DNA of 64,000 bases. Source: Archangium minus. Its GTDB lineage: Bacteria; Myxococcota; Myxococcia; Myxococcales; Myxococcaceae. Every line of letters begins with the position of its first letter. The stretch's first letter is position 1. Made by a program: the position numbers and the translations under genes. Location: positions 62,001-126,000 of the forward strand of contig NZ_CP043494.1 in assembly GCF_044360475.1 (NCBI RefSeq). Direction: 5' to 3'. Under the pieces are notes generated by a model, which saw only the letters and a list, made by a program, of their open reading frames with translations, had not been told where the DNA came from and made no database searches. Below, one piece after another: positions 8,823 through 16,702 of this stretch.

Positions 8823-9218
8823 TCAGACGTAGCGGCGCTTGCGCTCGCCAGCGAGCGACCGGGGTGCTTCAGCGGCCTGGTAGTTTGTCAGCAGGAACAC
8901 CCCACCGAGCGCGATTCCCCCGATGATGTAGAAGTTCCTCGCGGCGGCCACATCCGAGAAGCGCAGGAGGAACGGCGCCACGATGAACAGAAGCGACAAT
9001 GCCGCTTCGATAAGCCCATGCACGGGGAAAGGGATCACCTTCGCGACACCGAGCGGATACGCCGTCAACAGCACCATGGCCAGGTACAGCACGGCCACGA
9101 CGTACAGGATCGTCGCCGGGGTACCCGAGAACCCGAACAGCGTTGGCGCGAGGAACAGCAGCAAGATACCCGCGTAGTCGATGAACCCGTGGACGCGTGG
9201 AGACAGCGGCCCTTTCAT
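8823..9218 (-). CDS. four-helix membrane protein (SPW-repeat-like)
   Basis: A 131-residue integral membrane protein with about four hydrophobic helices, including 'GILLLFLAPTLFGF', 'TILYVVAVLYLAMVLLTAY', 'IEAALSLLFIVAPFLLRF' and 'FYIIGGIALGGVFLLTNY'. The repeated pattern 'HGFIDY'..'VHGLIEAALS' indicates two related halves, as in SPW-repeat proteins. The start is ATG 9218, with GGAGGAGG (9223-9230) at the right distance; a longer reading to 9299 has no ribosome site. It converges on the GST gene. Function is unknown. Confidence 0.75.
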   Translation of the reverse strand: MKGPLSPRVHGFIDYAGILLLFLAPTLFGFSGTPATILYVVAVLYLAMVLLTAYPLGVAKVIPFPVHGLIEAALSLLFIVAPFLLRFSDVAAARNFYIIGGIALGGVFLLTNYQAAEAPRSLAGERKRRYV

Positions 9219-9752
9219 CACATCCTCCTCCGGCCCTTGGCCTGTGGTGCAATCCAGGCCGCGTGCGGACCTGGGATGACTCGACCCGAGGATGTGCACG
9301 ATCGGACGCGTCGCACTCCTGCAGCAGGCGAGCTTTCGAGCGTTCCGTGTCCCCGGGACTCCTCAGATGAGCACCAAGCCAGCAGCGATGTCATGTCTGG
9401 CTGCTCTGCTCGGGGGCGATAGTCCTAGCGCCTGCTCCCATGCACTCGCCCGCTCTCCCTTAACCTTCAGCGCAATCTTCAAGCCCGGTGGATGCTCTCT
9501 CCTACGTCCCTTGGAAAGTGGTCCTCCTGAAGGTAACTCCATTCGTCACGATTCTGACACAAGGGGCAAGTTGTAACCATCGCATCCCAGTTGCTCTCGC
9601 CATCGAATGTTCATTTACGAAATCGTCGCTACCGCAACAGGACCTGCCATCTCTCGCCTTCCTTTTAATGTATCCTCCGCTCGTGTAATTTGTTGAGATC
9701 GCGTGGCACGCTGGCTCTCGAACTTTCATGGTGCATCAGCACAGGAGACTCC
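9219..9752. other. 534-base gene-free stretch
   Basis: I see no convincing gene here: the small frames have poor third-position bias and no ribosome sites. The left end carries the upstream region of the minus-strand membrane-protein gene, and the right end (about 9590-9700) is less GC-rich than the surroundings and probably contains the promoter of the transglycosylase gene starting at 9753. I could not pick -35/-10 boxes with confidence. Confidence 0.5.
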
Positions 9753-11567
9753 ATGGGCGTCAATTCGGTCAAAGGTTCCAACTCCAGTCGCGGGTCCACG
9801 TCACGCGTTTCTGGGAAAGGCGGTTCCTCCGCTCCCACGAGCAACAGCGCGAAGAATCCGACAACAGGTACTGCGAAAGTCGCCGCCGCTAAGGCGCCGA
9901 AAGCACAAGGCTACTCCGGAACCAGCAGCTTCACCCCCGCGCGCGCCTCTCGTGGTTCCCAGACGTCCGCGCTGCAAGATCCGCAAACCAGGATTGCGAC
10001 ACTGGAATTTACAGTTCGTCTCAAGGAACGACCAGTTTCTTCCGGAGGGCCCTCAGTTCCTCCCAAAAAACCAACATATTCTCCCAATCCGAAGTTGTCA
10101 CAACCTTCCGCTGAAGTGGAGTCGGCTATCCGCAACGCGGCAACTCGGGTCGGAGTAGACTATGGGTACATGATGGCCATGGCGAAACAGGAAAGCAGCT
10201 TCGACCCCAACGCCAAAGCCGATACCAGCAGTGCAACGGGCCTATACCAATTCCTCGATCAAACCTGGCTGGGGATGATCAAGCAGCACGGTGCTGCCCA
10301 TGGGCTTAGATCCTTTGCGGATCAGATCGTCAAACAAGGGAAGACATACGTGGTCCGGGATCCCACTGTGAAGGAACAAATCCTGGACCTACGTAAGGAT
10401 CCTGAGACCAGCGCAGTAATGGGAGCGGAGTTCGCGAAGGACAACGAGCGCATGCTGAGGCAGCGCCTGGGTCGACCATTGGACGCTAGCGAGCTCTATA
10501 TCGCTCACTTCATGGGACCCGAGGGGGCGGCCAACCTTCTACGCGCACGCGACTCAGGCCAGGGAAACGCTGACGCCGCGGCAATGTTCCCCGCTGCAGC
10601 TAAAGCCAATCCCAGCATCTTCTACGCGGACAAGAATCGAACACACCCGCGAACCGTGAATGAGGTCTACGAGAAGCTGAACGGTAAGATCGCTCCCAAT
10701 GTGGAAGTGTTCAACAGGCACAAATCTATCGAAAATCAGCATCTTTTCGAAGATCAGCATCCTTACAGATACACGCCTCCTACGAACCCCACTTTCGACC
10801 GCTTCGATGGCGCTTTCACACCACGGCCCACGCCCGGTGGCTCTTTCGGCTTTGGTCCACACGGTACGCCGGTGGCCGGCAACAGTTGGTTTAATTCCGT
10901 CTTCAATCCCCCGGTAGCTCCCGCTGGCAGCCGCTTTGGGTTCGGGCCATTCGGCACACCGATCGGTGGGTTCGGCGGCTTTGGCTTGGGTGGTGGCTAT
11001 GGCCCCTTCGGCGGCCAACTCAGCTATCCAAGCCTTGGCATTGGGACGATTGGAAGCAGTGGCCTCAACAGCTTCGGGTTCGGCGGCTTTGTGGGCATGG
11101 GCATGGCCTTCGATAGCAACGGCATCGGGACACTCGGAAGTTCGGGCCGTTCATCGATCGGCCTCGGCGGGTCGTGGACCTATGGCGGCATCGGAATCGG
11201 CTCCATCGGAAGCAGGGCCCTCGACACATTCGGACTTCATGGCGCGGTTGGGAGGGGTACGACCTACGGCAGGATCGGAGGCTGGGAGTTGGGCTACAGC
11301 AGCTACTCCAGCACCGGGCTCGGGGGCATTGGTGGCAGCGGCTTCAGCAACTTCGGTGTCAGTGGCCCGGTGGTCTCTGGTTCGGGTTCGTCTAGCGGCG
11401 GCTTCGGAGTAAGCTCGCCCGCCACAGGCGGCAGCTTCGGGAGCATCGGAGGCGGAACGAGCTTTGGTTTGAGTGGCTTCAGCTCCTCCGGATCGTCATC
11501 GATGGGCGGCGGGAGTTCCAGCGGGGGCGGCTCCAGCAGCGGAGGATTCAACGGCAGCGGCAAGTGA
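9753..11567 (+). CDS. lytic transglycosylase with long Gly-rich repeat tail
   Basis: 604 residues from ATG 9753 (AGGAG at 9742-9746). Residues 1-60 are Ser/Thr/Lys-rich with no signal peptide. A goose-type/SLT lysozyme-like domain follows (about 115-310): 'VDYGYMMAMAKQESSFDPNA' with the catalytic Glu, then 'SSATGLYQFLDQTWLGMI' and 'DASELYIAHFMGPEGAANLL', which is the FlgJ-like glycan-cleaving fold. The last 260 residues are Gly/Ser/Phe-rich and built of loose repeats ('GFGPHGTP', 'GIGTIGSSGLNSFGFGG', 'GIGTLGSSGRSSIGLGG'). The enzyme would cut peptidoglycan glycan strands. Lack of a Sec signal suggests another export route or contact-dependent delivery, but that is inference. The segment is less GC-rich than its neighbours. 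Confidence 0.8.
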   Translation: MGVNSVKGSNSSRGSTSRVSGKGGSSAPTSNSAKNPTTGTAKVAAAKAPKAQGYSGTSSFTPARASRGSQTSALQDPQTRIATLEFTVRLKERPVSSGGPSVPPKKPTYSPNPKLSQPSAEVESAIRNAATRVGVDYGYMMAMAKQESSFDPNAKADTSSATGLYQFLDQTWLGMIKQHGAAHGLRSFADQIVKQGKTYVVRDPTVKEQILDLRKDPETSAVMGAEFAKDNERMLRQRLGRPLDASELYIAHFMGPEGAANLLRARDSGQGNADAAAMFPAAAKANPSIFYADKNRTHPRTVNEVYEKLNGKIAPNVEVFNRHKSIENQHLFEDQHPYRYTPPTNPTFDRFDGAFTPRPTPGGSFGFGPHGTPVAGNSWFNSVFNPPVAPAGSRFGFGPFGTPIGGFGGFGLGGGYGPFGGQLSYPSLGIGTIGSSGLNSFGFGGFVGMGMAFDSNGIGTLGSSGRSSIGLGGSWTYGGIGIGSIGSRALDTFGLHGAVGRGTTYGRIGGWELGYSSYSSTGLGGIGGSGFSNFGVSGPVVSGSGSSSGGFGVSSPATGGSFGSIGGGTSFGLSGFSSSGSSSMGGGSSSGGGSSSGGFNGSGK

Positions 11568-11643
11568 CGGCCGCCCTACGAGCAACGTCCACTCGTGGTG
11601 AGCAAGGTGTCAGTCCCGGAGTGCACCTTCCGTCAGGCGCGGT

Positions 11644-12285
11644 ATGGCACGACTGAGAGGTAGGAGCATCCGAGAAGCGCGGGTGGGGGTCACCGGACTG
11701 TTCCTCCAGGACCTCTGCACCGAGTGGACGAAGCACTCGCGCGGGGGCCCACAGGCGGGAGTGCGTAACGCCACGCCCCGCGCGCTCCTTCTTCCTCCTT
11801 CCGCCTTGGAGAGCGCGGACGAGGAGGTGTTCCGAGTGCAGACTGTCTTCTTCCACGAGCGGCATCAGTTCCTCCCGCGCGAAGAACGGGACATGCACCG
11901 GAAGGCCTTCGCCGAGGCCGGCGCCCTACGGGTGGAGCGGGTGGACGCGGGAGCGCTCGTCCTACTCGATTATGGCCGGATGGGCAGACCGGGAAGCCGT
12001 GCCTGGGGAAGCATGGCGCGAGGACAACACCGCGAGGAGTTGTTCTCACTGCGCGCCGGGGAGTGGGGACGCGCCGTCTACAACGAGCGGCTCCACTACT
12101 GGGACTCAGGCGAGTGGTATTACCGTCAACACGTCCTCAACGTGGGCCTCCTGCACGATGCGCCGCAAGACGTGTTCCTCTCCACCCCGCCGCGGTTCCA
12201 GGTGGTTCGCAAGTACCTCCTGCGCCAGCGGGGGCCGGCGACACACATCAGCAAGTCTCCCCTCCTTCCTACCCAGGAGGCCTGA
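11644..12285 (+). CDS. hypothetical protein
   Basis: A 213-residue protein with good third-position G/C bias throughout, so I take it as a real gene. It is rich in Arg, Trp and aromatic residues, with segments such as 'GLFLQDLCTEWTKH', 'EEVFRVQTVFFHERHQFLPREERD' and 'GEWGRAVYNERLHYWDSGEWYYRQHVLNVGLL'. There is no signal peptide, membrane helix or motif I can name. It follows the transglycosylase gene by 76 bases on the same strand and could be co-transcribed with it; an immunity or accessory role for that enzyme is only a guess. Confidence 0.55.
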   Translation: MARLRGRSIREARVGVTGLFLQDLCTEWTKHSRGGPQAGVRNATPRALLLPPSALESADEEVFRVQTVFFHERHQFLPREERDMHRKAFAEAGALRVERVDAGALVLLDYGRMGRPGSRAWGSMARGQHREELFSLRAGEWGRAVYNERLHYWDSGEWYYRQHVLNVGLLHDAPQDVFLSTPPRFQVVRKYLLRQRGPATHISKSPLLPTQEA

Positions 12286-12368
12286 AGCAGGGCCAGCCGC
12301 GGCGCTCCGAGCCTCTTTAGAGGACCGTCAGCGGGAAGTACTCACTTGTCGATGCGATATCTCATCGC

Positions 12369-12965
12369 TCAAGGCACGTTGTCTGGCTCGTTCGTGAAGA
12401 GCGCATGAAATAGCGTTGTCTCTGGTGGCTCTACCCACTTCACGAAGAGCGGGACAGGTGTTTCCGCGATCTCGCGTGGAAGCTTGCTGACTCCGAATGT
12501 TTCCTCGATCTTCCTAGAGAGGATATCAGCCGGAAGCTTCATCTCGAGCGGGAACGGTTCGAAGCCGATCCTGGGGTTGAGCCGATCCTTATGACCTACG
12601 CGGCCATACTGCACACTGTAAACAATGTAGATGGGCGCCAGGATGCTGATACAGCCCACGATGACCCAGTCGTGAGGAGGCATCGGGCGGCCCTTGGCCG
12701 GGTAGGCGACACAACGAAAGCAGGCGTCAGGTGTCGCGGTGCCATCTCCGATGGTGAATTCGGGAAGCTCTTGTCTGAGGTCACGCAGGAGCGCATGCCA
12801 TCGGTCAATCTTTTCGAGCTCTTTGTTCCATCGGGCCTCACGCCTTCTCTCTTCAGGGCTCTTCTCCTGCCGGAGTTGATAATCCTTATCTTGACGCCAG
12901 TAATCATGCGCAACGGATATCAAATATTCTTTAGAGGGAATCATGAGCTCAACGGTACAGGGCAC
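12369..12965 (-). CDS. conserved hypothetical protein of myxobacteria
   Basis: 198 residues from a GTG at 12965; the ATG at 12944 ('MIPSKEYLISVAHDYW') is an equally good start. I recall similar proteins ('IPSKEYLISVAHDYWR..KDY', 'TPDACFRCVAY', 'ETPVPLFVKW', 'TTLFHALFTNEPD') as a common paralogous family in myxobacterial genomes, often beside toxin-like genes. It is soluble, charged in the N-terminal third ('EKSPEERRREARWNKELEKIDRWHALL') and lacks known motifs. An immunity-protein role has been suggested to me by context in other genomes only, so treat it as unproven. It faces the unknown gene at 11644. Confidence 0.65.
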   Translation of the reverse strand: MPCTVELMIPSKEYLISVAHDYWRQDKDYQLRQEKSPEERRREARWNKELEKIDRWHALLRDLRQELPEFTIGDGTATPDACFRCVAYPAKGRPMPPHDWVIVGCISILAPIYIVYSVQYGRVGHKDRLNPRIGFEPFPLEMKLPADILSRKIEETFGVSKLPREIAETPVPLFVKWVEPPETTLFHALFTNEPDNVP

Positions 12966-13193
12966 GCTCCACCCTTATGAGTTAGTCGCCCTTCACTATC
13001 CTGTGATCATTCACTGTCCGATGCACAGTGTCGAGCCTGCCCGCCCATAACAGCCCTTGAACTGTCCACAAGGGCTCGCCGCCTCGCGGGCCCGGATGCA
13101 GCATCGGTGGGCATCGGCTACGCGGCACTGCTCTATCGGGTGGCCCACTACCGCGAGGACTGAACCCGCTGTACGGAACACGGGGCTGGCGTC

Positions 13194-13565
13194 TCAGAAG
13201 TCGAAGCTCGCCCCGAGGAGGCCCATCTGCAGGGCAGTGCCCGAGCTCCCCTCGCTCGTCTCGTAGGCCATGTCCAGGCCGAACAATGACACCTCGAGCC
13301 CACCCCCGCCGCAGTAGCGCAGCGGCGCGAGTGTCACCCCGAGCGATCCGGCAGGCCCACGCGGAGAGTAGGCCTCGGGACGAGGGATCAGGGGGTCCCC
13401 CATCGTCGTCAGGGAGATGACGAGCTCCGGTAGACAGACACCACCGTCCCGAGAGCCCGCGCTCAGGTGCATCTCGGCCATGTGGCCGAGCATGGGCAGG
13501 TGGCGCATCTCCGTCTCCACGAGAGAGGCCCAGCCGGCCGCCAACACTCCAAGAGTACGCATCAT
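13194..13565 (-). CDS. small putative envelope protein, last gene of DUF4331 operon
   Basis: A 123-residue protein ending in 'GLLGASFDF': the terminal Phe after a beta-rich stretch ('LEVSLFGLDMAYETSEG') is typical of outer-membrane strands, but the protein is short for a barrel. There is no strong signal peptide ('MMRTLGVLAAGWASLVE' is weakly hydrophobic). Its start codon overlaps the stop of the upstream TPR gene by four bases (ATGA-type), so translation is coupled. No family recognised; it could be the stub of a larger outer-membrane protein. Confidence 0.5.
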   Translation of the reverse strand: MMRTLGVLAAGWASLVETEMRHLPMLGHMAEMHLSAGSRDGGVCLPELVISLTTMGDPLIPRPEAYSPRGPAGSLGVTLAPLRYCGGGGLEVSLFGLDMAYETSEGSSGTALQMGLLGASFDF

Positions 13566-14725
13566 CTGGACACCTTCACCGGGTCGAGGCTGGCCGTGAT
13601 CGCCTTGGCATGCGACTGGAAGAGGGAGTGACGGGCGCCGACCTTCAATACACGGTCGACTTGAGCTCGCGCCTCGCGATGGCGGCCATTGGCATGGAGC
13701 GCCCAGGCATACGCGTCCAGGGTGTAGACGTCCTGCCGGCGAGTGGCTTCGCGTTGGGCCAGACGCAGTGCCTTGGCTGGCTTGTGGGCATGCTCGATGT
13801 AGTAGAAGATCAACTCACGGTTGGCGTTGTCTTCACCACCGCTCTCGCGCAAGGCCTGCCGTTCAAAGGTGCGGAAGACCCTTCGTGCTTCACGGGAGCG
13901 GCCGGCGCGCTCCAACGCTTCCCCCAGCGAATAGAGATTCTCTGGATGCGGCGCAGCGGCGTAGCGCAGCTCGAACAACTCAACGGCATCCGCCCAGCGC
14001 TGCTGCTTCATGCGGAGCTCGCCAAGGACCCCCAGCGCGTAGTGATAGCGGGGGAACAGGCGCAAGGCCTCCGTCAGTGAGGACTCGGCCTCCGAGTCCT
14101 GATGGATGACGAGATGCAAGTGCCCCATCTGTGTCAGGAGCCAGGCGCGGTCCTCGAGCTCGCCCAGGTCGGTCTGCTCGTAAGCCATGCGCATCAACTC
14201 CAGCGCCCCCTCGACGTCGCCGTAGAGCTCGCGCAAGTACGCCGCCCGCGTCAACCCGGGAATGTTGCCCGGACGGAGGTCGAGCATCCATTGCGCGGCG
14301 GCTTCCGCCTCCTCGTAGTTGCCGAGCTCCGCATTGGCGTCCGCGAGGAAGCCATAGACAAGCACGTCGTCGGGCACGTGGCGGTTGAGCTCGCGCGCCA
14401 GCTCGCGCGCCCGCGCGAACTCGTGCTTGCCCAGCATCAGCCAGCACTGGACCTTCTTTCCCTCGAGGTTGTCGGGCTGGAGGCGGAAGGAGTGCCTCAG
14501 GGCCTCCTCGGCCTGTTCATAGTATGAGGGATTGCCCGTCTCACGTGCCCGGCGAGCCAGGGCCCACGCGAGCTCATTGTAGGACGAGTAGTAATCGGGG
14601 TGCTTCTCGATGGCGCCGCGAGCCTGTGCGATCCGCGCCTCCGCGGGAGTGGATTGCGCGTGACCCTGGCCCAGGGCGAGCGAGGTGAACAGCAAGACCC
14701 CCGCCAGACTCCAAATCGTCTTCAT
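13562..14725 (-). CDS. TPR-repeat periplasmic protein
   Basis: A 387-residue protein with a clear signal peptide (MKTIWSLAGVLLFTSLALGQGHAQ) followed by about eight degenerate TPR units, visible as 'NELAWALARRA', 'EEALRHSFRLQPDN', 'AEAAAQWMLDLRPGN', 'EGALELMRMAYEQT', 'AESSLTEALRLFPR' and 'ADAVELFELRYAAAPHPENLYSLGEALERAG'. TPR arrays bind other proteins, so it may scaffold the products of its operon. It lies 60 bases downstream of the DUF4331 gene and overlaps the small gene below by four bases. Function beyond protein binding is unknown. Confidence 0.8.
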   Translation of the reverse strand: MKTIWSLAGVLLFTSLALGQGHAQSTPAEARIAQARGAIEKHPDYYSSYNELAWALARRARETGNPSYYEQAEEALRHSFRLQPDNLEGKKVQCWLMLGKHEFARARELARELNRHVPDDVLVYGFLADANAELGNYEEAEAAAQWMLDLRPGNIPGLTRAAYLRELYGDVEGALELMRMAYEQTDLGELEDRAWLLTQMGHLHLVIHQDSEAESSLTEALRLFPRYHYALGVLGELRMKQQRWADAVELFELRYAAAPHPENLYSLGEALERAGRSREARRVFRTFERQALRESGGEDNANRELIFYYIEHAHKPAKALRLAQREATRRQDVYTLDAYAWALHANGRHREARAQVDRVLKVGARHSLFQSHAKAITASLDPVKVSR

Positions 14726-14785
14726 GGGAAACCTCCTGGTAGGAGGACCATGGGCACACGGTGAGCGCGCCCATGGTCCGGTTGA

Positions 14786-16354
14786 CTAGTTGACGGGGCC
14801 GCCTCCCGGTTCACCCGGGTCCAGGTGGCGGTGGTTGCGACCACTCCAGGCGAGGCCGAGGTACGGGAAGGTGTTCCGGTACGGGGCGTCGTTGGTATTC
14901 ACGCCATCACCGAGGCGGTTGTTGGGGGCCTTGTTGAATTTGGGATTCAGCACGCCCGCCACCGCGCGTTCGGAGATGTCGGTGACGTCGTCGCCCAGGC
15001 GGCGTCCGTTGGGGAAGCCGGCGGGATCGCCCGCGAGCAGGCCCAGACGCTTCTGCTTGCCCACGGGCGTGGGGGGGACGCCTGTATTCAGGCGAAGCAG
15101 ATCCGCGACCGGACCCGCGGGAGTGCCCGCGGCGGCGATGGGCGGCGCGTAGGTCACCAACGGTAGCAGATCCGTGCGAGGGGGCGCGGGGATGTCAAAC
15201 CCATACACCGCGTTCAGCACACGCGCCAGCAAGGGATCGAGGAAGAAGGGCGCGAACTGAGAGTCGTTCCTGGGCTGGTCGATGCTGAAGCGATCCTTGA
15301 AGCCGGTGCCCACGAGGAGCTCGTTGATGAGGGGATTGCCCATACGCTGCACCTGCCGCCAGCCGCCGCCGGCCAGGGACTCATCGCCCCGTTCCCCGGG
15401 CTTTCTGCGGATGGTGACACGCGGGCGTGAGGTCGTGCCCCAGACGCCGATCGTGGCCTTGGGCTCGGAAGCAGCGTGCTTCTTGCCGTCGCAGGTCAAC
15501 AGCGAGATGGGCACTTCGATGGCGATGGCGTTCACATTGAAGCCGGAGACGGCATCACTGGCGAAGTTGCGGGTGTCATCGGCATCCTGGGCGTCCGTCA
15601 GCACGCCAGGCTGCGTGAAGCCGGTGGAGCGGAAGTTCAGGGAGTCGAAGGCCGCGCCGAGATCGATCCAGAAAGGGTCTTCCACGGTACCGGCGAAGAC
15701 GCGGACGTCCTGGCCGACCCGGTAGAGGGCCTGTCTGGACAGCGAGGCATAATCCGGCATGGTGCGCGGCCCGACGTTGCTCGGCAGCGCGAACAGGCGC
15801 ATGTGCTCGCCCAGGCGGGTGCGCTTGACGGAGTTGTCCGGGCCGCGGCGTGCCAGGGTCACCGAGTACCTCTGGCGCAAGCTGAGTCCCTCCGAACCGG
15901 GCCCGTCCAGAGCGGTGATGGCCGGTGGCACGATGGGCGTGCCGGGAGCGACCGGTGGTGGCGAGTTACCCGGAGCGGCGATTCCCGAGCCCGCGCCCAC
16001 ATAGCCCGTGAAGACATTGGGCAAGCGGATCTCCGTGGCAAAGCGGAGCTCGAACCAGACATCCTCGACGGCGTCGTGGTTGTTGTCGATCTTGATGGTG
16101 TAGAGAATGTTGGGGTCGAACGGGAAGTAGTTGGGCCCGTTCGACGGCTCCAGCAGCGGGTCCACGTTCAGGATGAACGTGACCTTGTCTGGATTGTCAT
16201 AGCTGACAAAAGCGAAGAAGTCGGTGATGTCAGCCTTGTGGTCCAGGGCGGTGATGGGGGCCTCGCGGTGGCTGGCGGCAAAAGCCCCAGGCGAGAGGGC
16301 CAGGGTCGCCACCATCAGGACCGCGATGGCGGCTCGCGGATTCAGCTTCAGCAT
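14786..16354 (-). CDS. DUF4331 family secreted protein
   Basis: A 522-residue protein with signal peptide (MLKLNPRAAIAVLMVATLALSPGAFA) and the DUF4331 opening 'ASHREAPITALDHKADITDFFAFVSYDNPDKVTFILNVDPLLEP', then 'YTIKIDNNHDAVEDVWFELRF'. This family is found in many bacteria, typically extracytoplasmic, with no established reaction. Later parts ('INPLINELLVGTGFKDRFS', 'FPNGRRLGDDVTDISERAVAG') are the usual DUF4331 blocks, so it is full length. It heads a three-gene operon with a TPR protein and a small protein. Confidence 0.9.
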   Translation of the reverse strand: MLKLNPRAAIAVLMVATLALSPGAFAASHREAPITALDHKADITDFFAFVSYDNPDKVTFILNVDPLLEPSNGPNYFPFDPNILYTIKIDNNHDAVEDVWFELRFATEIRLPNVFTGYVGAGSGIAAPGNSPPPVAPGTPIVPPAITALDGPGSEGLSLRQRYSVTLARRGPDNSVKRTRLGEHMRLFALPSNVGPRTMPDYASLSRQALYRVGQDVRVFAGTVEDPFWIDLGAAFDSLNFRSTGFTQPGVLTDAQDADDTRNFASDAVSGFNVNAIAIEVPISLLTCDGKKHAASEPKATIGVWGTTSRPRVTIRRKPGERGDESLAGGGWRQVQRMGNPLINELLVGTGFKDRFSIDQPRNDSQFAPFFLDPLLARVLNAVYGFDIPAPPRTDLLPLVTYAPPIAAAGTPAGPVADLLRLNTGVPPTPVGKQKRLGLLAGDPAGFPNGRRLGDDVTDISERAVAGVLNPKFNKAPNNRLGDGVNTNDAPYRNTFPYLGLAWSGRNHRHLDPGEPGGGPVN

Positions 16355-16702
16355 TGTCGATCCTCACGGGGTGAACTCGCGATGCGAGTGGGTTTCACCC
16401 AAGCTACGGACCAACGGAAAAAATGGATTTTTCTCTGCCATGACGACCCGCGCGGTGGAGTGTCGCCAGGAACACGAGGGTGACGACCCTCACCCCCCGC
16501 CCTCTCCCAGAGGGAGAGGGAGCATGCGCAACACGAGCGTCACTGACGGGATGGAGTGCCCTGAAGGAAGATGTGACCCACTCCCCGCCCTGGCCCACTG
16601 CTCACCGAACAAGAGCGGACGCCTCGAATGGACCAGGCAGGCTGGCCGCGGAGGAGCCTGGGGCGGGACAGATGGACCTGGGATTGTCCCGCTCCCTCCT
16701 TG
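16355..16702. other. intergenic stretch carrying hairpin repeat copy A
   Basis: This gap between the DUF4331 start and the oligopeptidase B stop has no gene I can support. It holds the DUF4331 upstream region (a moderately AT-rich patch near 16405-16435) and a dispersed repeat described separately at 16486-16532. Confidence 0.6.
16486..16532 (-). repeat. dispersed hairpin repeat, copy A
   Basis: The core has the arms CCCTCTCCC (16500-16508) and GGGAGAGGG (16512-16520) with loop AGA. The flanks 'ACCCTCACCCCCCG' and 'AGCATGCGCAAC' match copy C (47716-47763) in reverse complement, so this is one family with conserved flanks, not a chance hairpin. Copies B and D share the same stem. Confidence 0.8.

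Noticed and set aside
13068..13163. Short plus-strand tail 'ASVGIGYAALLYRVAHYRED' with a stop at 13161
   Set aside because: It looks protein-like but has no start, no upstream body and no match I recognise; too short to annotate.
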